In this document: one piece after another, positions 62,480 through 64,000 of the stretch | How the letters are laid out: each line of letters starts with the position of its first letter | Numbering within the stretch: position 1 is the first letter of the stretch | Translations under genes and position numbers: made by a program | Origin: Paraburkholderia monticola | GTDB taxonomy: Bacteria; Pseudomonadota; Gammaproteobacteria; Burkholderiales; Burkholderiaceae | Assembly: GCF_001580545.1 (NCBI RefSeq) | Contig: NZ_LRBG01000012.1 | Span: 124,001 to 188,000 of the forward strand | DNA: 64,000 nt | Reading direction: 5' to 3' | The notes under the pieces: model-generated | Database searches by the model: none | What the model saw: only the letters and a program-made list of their open reading frames with translations | What the model was told of the DNA's origin: nothing

Positions 62480-63847
62480 TTACTCGGTCGCATGCGCATG
62501 CATGACGCCGGTTTGCATCGACCACGCCATCCACGGCCGGCGCAGCGCGACGATTGCGAGGAACGCGCAGGCGGCCAGCGTGCCGAACGTCGCAAAGCCC
62601 ATCTGGTAGCTGCCGGTGCTCTCCTTCGCGATGCCCATCACGACCGGCAGATAGAAGCCGCCGATGCCGCCCGCCGCGCCGACGATGCCCGACATCAACC
62701 CGGTGCGGCCCGCCCAGCGATGCGGCACCAGTTGGAACGTCGCGCCATTGCCGAGACCGAACGCGACATACATGCACAGCAGCAGCGCGATGCCTCCCGC
62801 GAACGACGGCATCGCGGAGGCGAACAGAAAATCGCAGACCGCGATGATCGCCAGCAATACGGTCAGCGCGCGCACGCCCGAGACGCGGTCGGCGATCAGC
62901 CCGCCGAGCGGGCGCACCATGGCGCCGGTCGCGGCGAGCAGCGCCATGAACAGACCCGCATCGATTTTCGACAGCTGATACAGATTGGTCAGCAGCAGCG
63001 ACACATACGAGGACATGCCGACGAAACCGCCGAACGTGATGCTATAGACGAGCATGATGACCCACGTGTCGCGCTCGGCGAGCACCGAGCGGTAGCGCTT
63101 GGGCAGCACCGCGATCGCCAGCAGCGCGCCGATCACCGGCAACAGCAGCACGCCGGTATTGCCCGCGCCGAACAGCCCTGCCTCGACCAGCAGCACGAGC
63201 ACGATCAGACCGACGAGCGTCGTCGCGAAGCTGCCGAAGGCGCGCAGCACGCTGCCCGTCTTGACGCCCGCGTCGTTGGCCCAGAAGTACAGCGTGATTG
63301 CGGCGATAGCGAGCAGCGGCAGTGCACCGCCGGCCGCGACTTGCCAGCCGTAGCGCGTCGCGAGTTGCGGGAACAGGAAGCCGTCGAGCACCGCGCCGAT
63401 ATTGCCGGCTGCCGCGAGCCCCAACACGAGGCCCTGCACTTTCGGCGGATAGTTGCTGCCGGCCATCGGCAGCGCGACCGCGAAGCTCGCACCGCCGACG
63501 CCGAGAAATACGCCGAGCACCAGCAGCATTTCATACGACGGCACCGCTTGCAGCAACGGCAGCACGATCGTCGGCACCGCCGACAGCAACACGCCCATCA
63601 ACGCAATCCGTTTGCCATGCGCGGACTGATACAGATTGCCGAGCGTCACGCGCAGAATCGCCGCCGACAACACCGGTACCGCGACGAGCAGACCCTGCTG
63701 CGCGGGTGTCATCGCGATGCTCTTGCTGATGAACGGCGCGAGCGGCCCATACAGCACCCAGACGGTGAAGCCCGTGTCGAAATACAGAAAGCAGGCGACG
63801 AGCGCGCGCCAGTCACCGCTTCGCAGAGAGTGCATCACGTTTTTCAT
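62480..63847 (-). CDS. NarK/NasA-type nitrate/nitrite MFS transporter
   Basis: 455 residues, 12 TM segments. The two nitrate signature motifs are present: VGGASFAVALPMAGSNYPPK in the first half and FGLGNGATFQLVPHRWAGRT in the second. The N-terminus DWRALVACFLYFDTGFTVWV has the Arg/Phe pattern of NarK1-type proton symporters. An in-frame later Met (MHSLRSGDWRAL) could be the start. No nitrate reductase gene is visible, but the window ends 150 bases upstream and assimilatory genes may lie beyond. Confidence 0.9.
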   Translation of the reverse strand: MKNVMHSLRSGDWRALVACFLYFDTGFTVWVLYGPLAPFISKSIAMTPAQQGLLVAVPVLSAAILRVTLGNLYQSAHGKRIALMGVLLSAVPTIVLPLLQAVPSYEMLLVLGVFLGVGGASFAVALPMAGSNYPPKVQGLVLGLAAAGNIGAVLDGFLFPQLATRYGWQVAAGGALPLLAIAAITLYFWANDAGVKTGSVLRAFGSFATTLVGLIVLVLLVEAGLFGAGNTGVLLLPVIGALLAIAVLPKRYRSVLAERDTWVIMLVYSITFGGFVGMSSYVSLLLTNLYQLSKIDAGLFMALLAATGAMVRPLGGLIADRVSGVRALTVLLAIIAVCDFLFASAMPSFAGGIALLLCMYVAFGLGNGATFQLVPHRWAGRTGLMSGIVGAAGGIGGFYLPVVMGIAKESTGSYQMGFATFGTLAACAFLAIVALRRPWMAWSMQTGVMHAHATE

Positions 63848-64000
63848 CAGAGATCCTCAGTAAATAAGTTGCCTGGTAATCCGGTCGTTGCGTTACTGAT
63901 CTTTTGCGCCGGCATGTCGCCCAGAGTTTTTCATCGGGATTGAACATGCAATCGCCATGCCATCACGGCGCCTGTCAGCGCGCCTTCTACTCAATAAACG

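Noticed and set aside
1..64000. CRISPR arrays, tRNA or rRNA genes, phage genes
   Set aside because: No regularly spaced repeats, no tRNA-like cloverleaf with CCA-end context and no phage structural or integrase gene was seen on reading both strands; a dedicated search tool could still find a tRNA I missed.

Overview
The window is chromosomal DNA from a high-GC betaproteobacterium. The gene set points to Burkholderiaceae, most likely Paraburkholderia or a close relative: two Gram-negative trimeric porins, FabV as enoyl reductase, a penicillin-binding protein 1A, many LysR regulators and many MFS permeases. This is inference from gene content; no rRNA or tRNA gene is visible. No CRISPR array, prophage or plasmid origin was seen.

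Layout. 1-3.7 kb: the start of a 2-oxoglutarate dehydrogenase E1 gene (cut by the window edge), a GlxA-type AraC regulator and a Mug-type DNA glycosylase. 3.9-8.2 kb: a three-gene tripartite drug efflux operon (DHA2 MFS, HlyD adaptor, outer-membrane lipoprotein). 8.2-12.3 kb: LysR regulator, divergent MFS permease, a small protein, RidA and NnrU family proteins. 12.5-22.4 kb: a surface-adhesion and signalling block with an RcsB-like response regulator, a YadA-type trimeric autotransporter, a hybrid histidine kinase and an HD-GYP protein, with decayed IS110 DNA inside it and an orphan IS3 OrfA at its right end.

22.9-40.2 kb is the most interesting part: a catabolic island. A leftward operon encodes an LVIVD-repeat protein, an FAD oxidase, a LivHMGF-type ABC importer and a BKACE (beta-keto acid cleavage) enzyme. 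A divergent rightward operon encodes a hydroxyquinol/catechol-type intradiol dioxygenase, an SDR, a zinc-free quinone reductase, a cupin, the periplasmic binding protein for the importer, an FMN reductase and a RidA protein. A LacI-family regulator, a signal-less NMT1-like binding protein and a porin follow. Both operons and the porin have sigma70-type promoters (TTGAC-like -35, exactly 17 bp, -10) in which the last base of the -10 is the first base of a 14-bp LacI-type operator, TGCAATCGATTGCA or a near match. A fourth, auxiliary site lies behind the porin promoter. The paired sites are 262 and 147 bp apart, close to whole numbers of helical turns. This reads as one regulon for uptake through the outer membrane, uptake through the inner membrane and ring cleavage of an unidentified aromatic compound.

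40.5-54.3 kb is mixed: a membrane alpha/beta-hydrolase, azoreductase, cupin, small lipoprotein, ACS-family permease, PBP1A, FabV, a Rap1a-like secreted protein, GST, LysR, a trans-aconitate methyltransferase, a hypothetical protein and a GcvA-like LysR. 54.3-61.5 kb is a second catabolic unit: leftward aldehyde dehydrogenase, MFS, enolase-superfamily enzyme and GMC oxidoreductase, with a divergent porin, suggesting use of a sugar acid or polyol. 61.5-64 kb: an ArsR/AHSA1 pair and a NarK-type nitrate/nitrite transporter.
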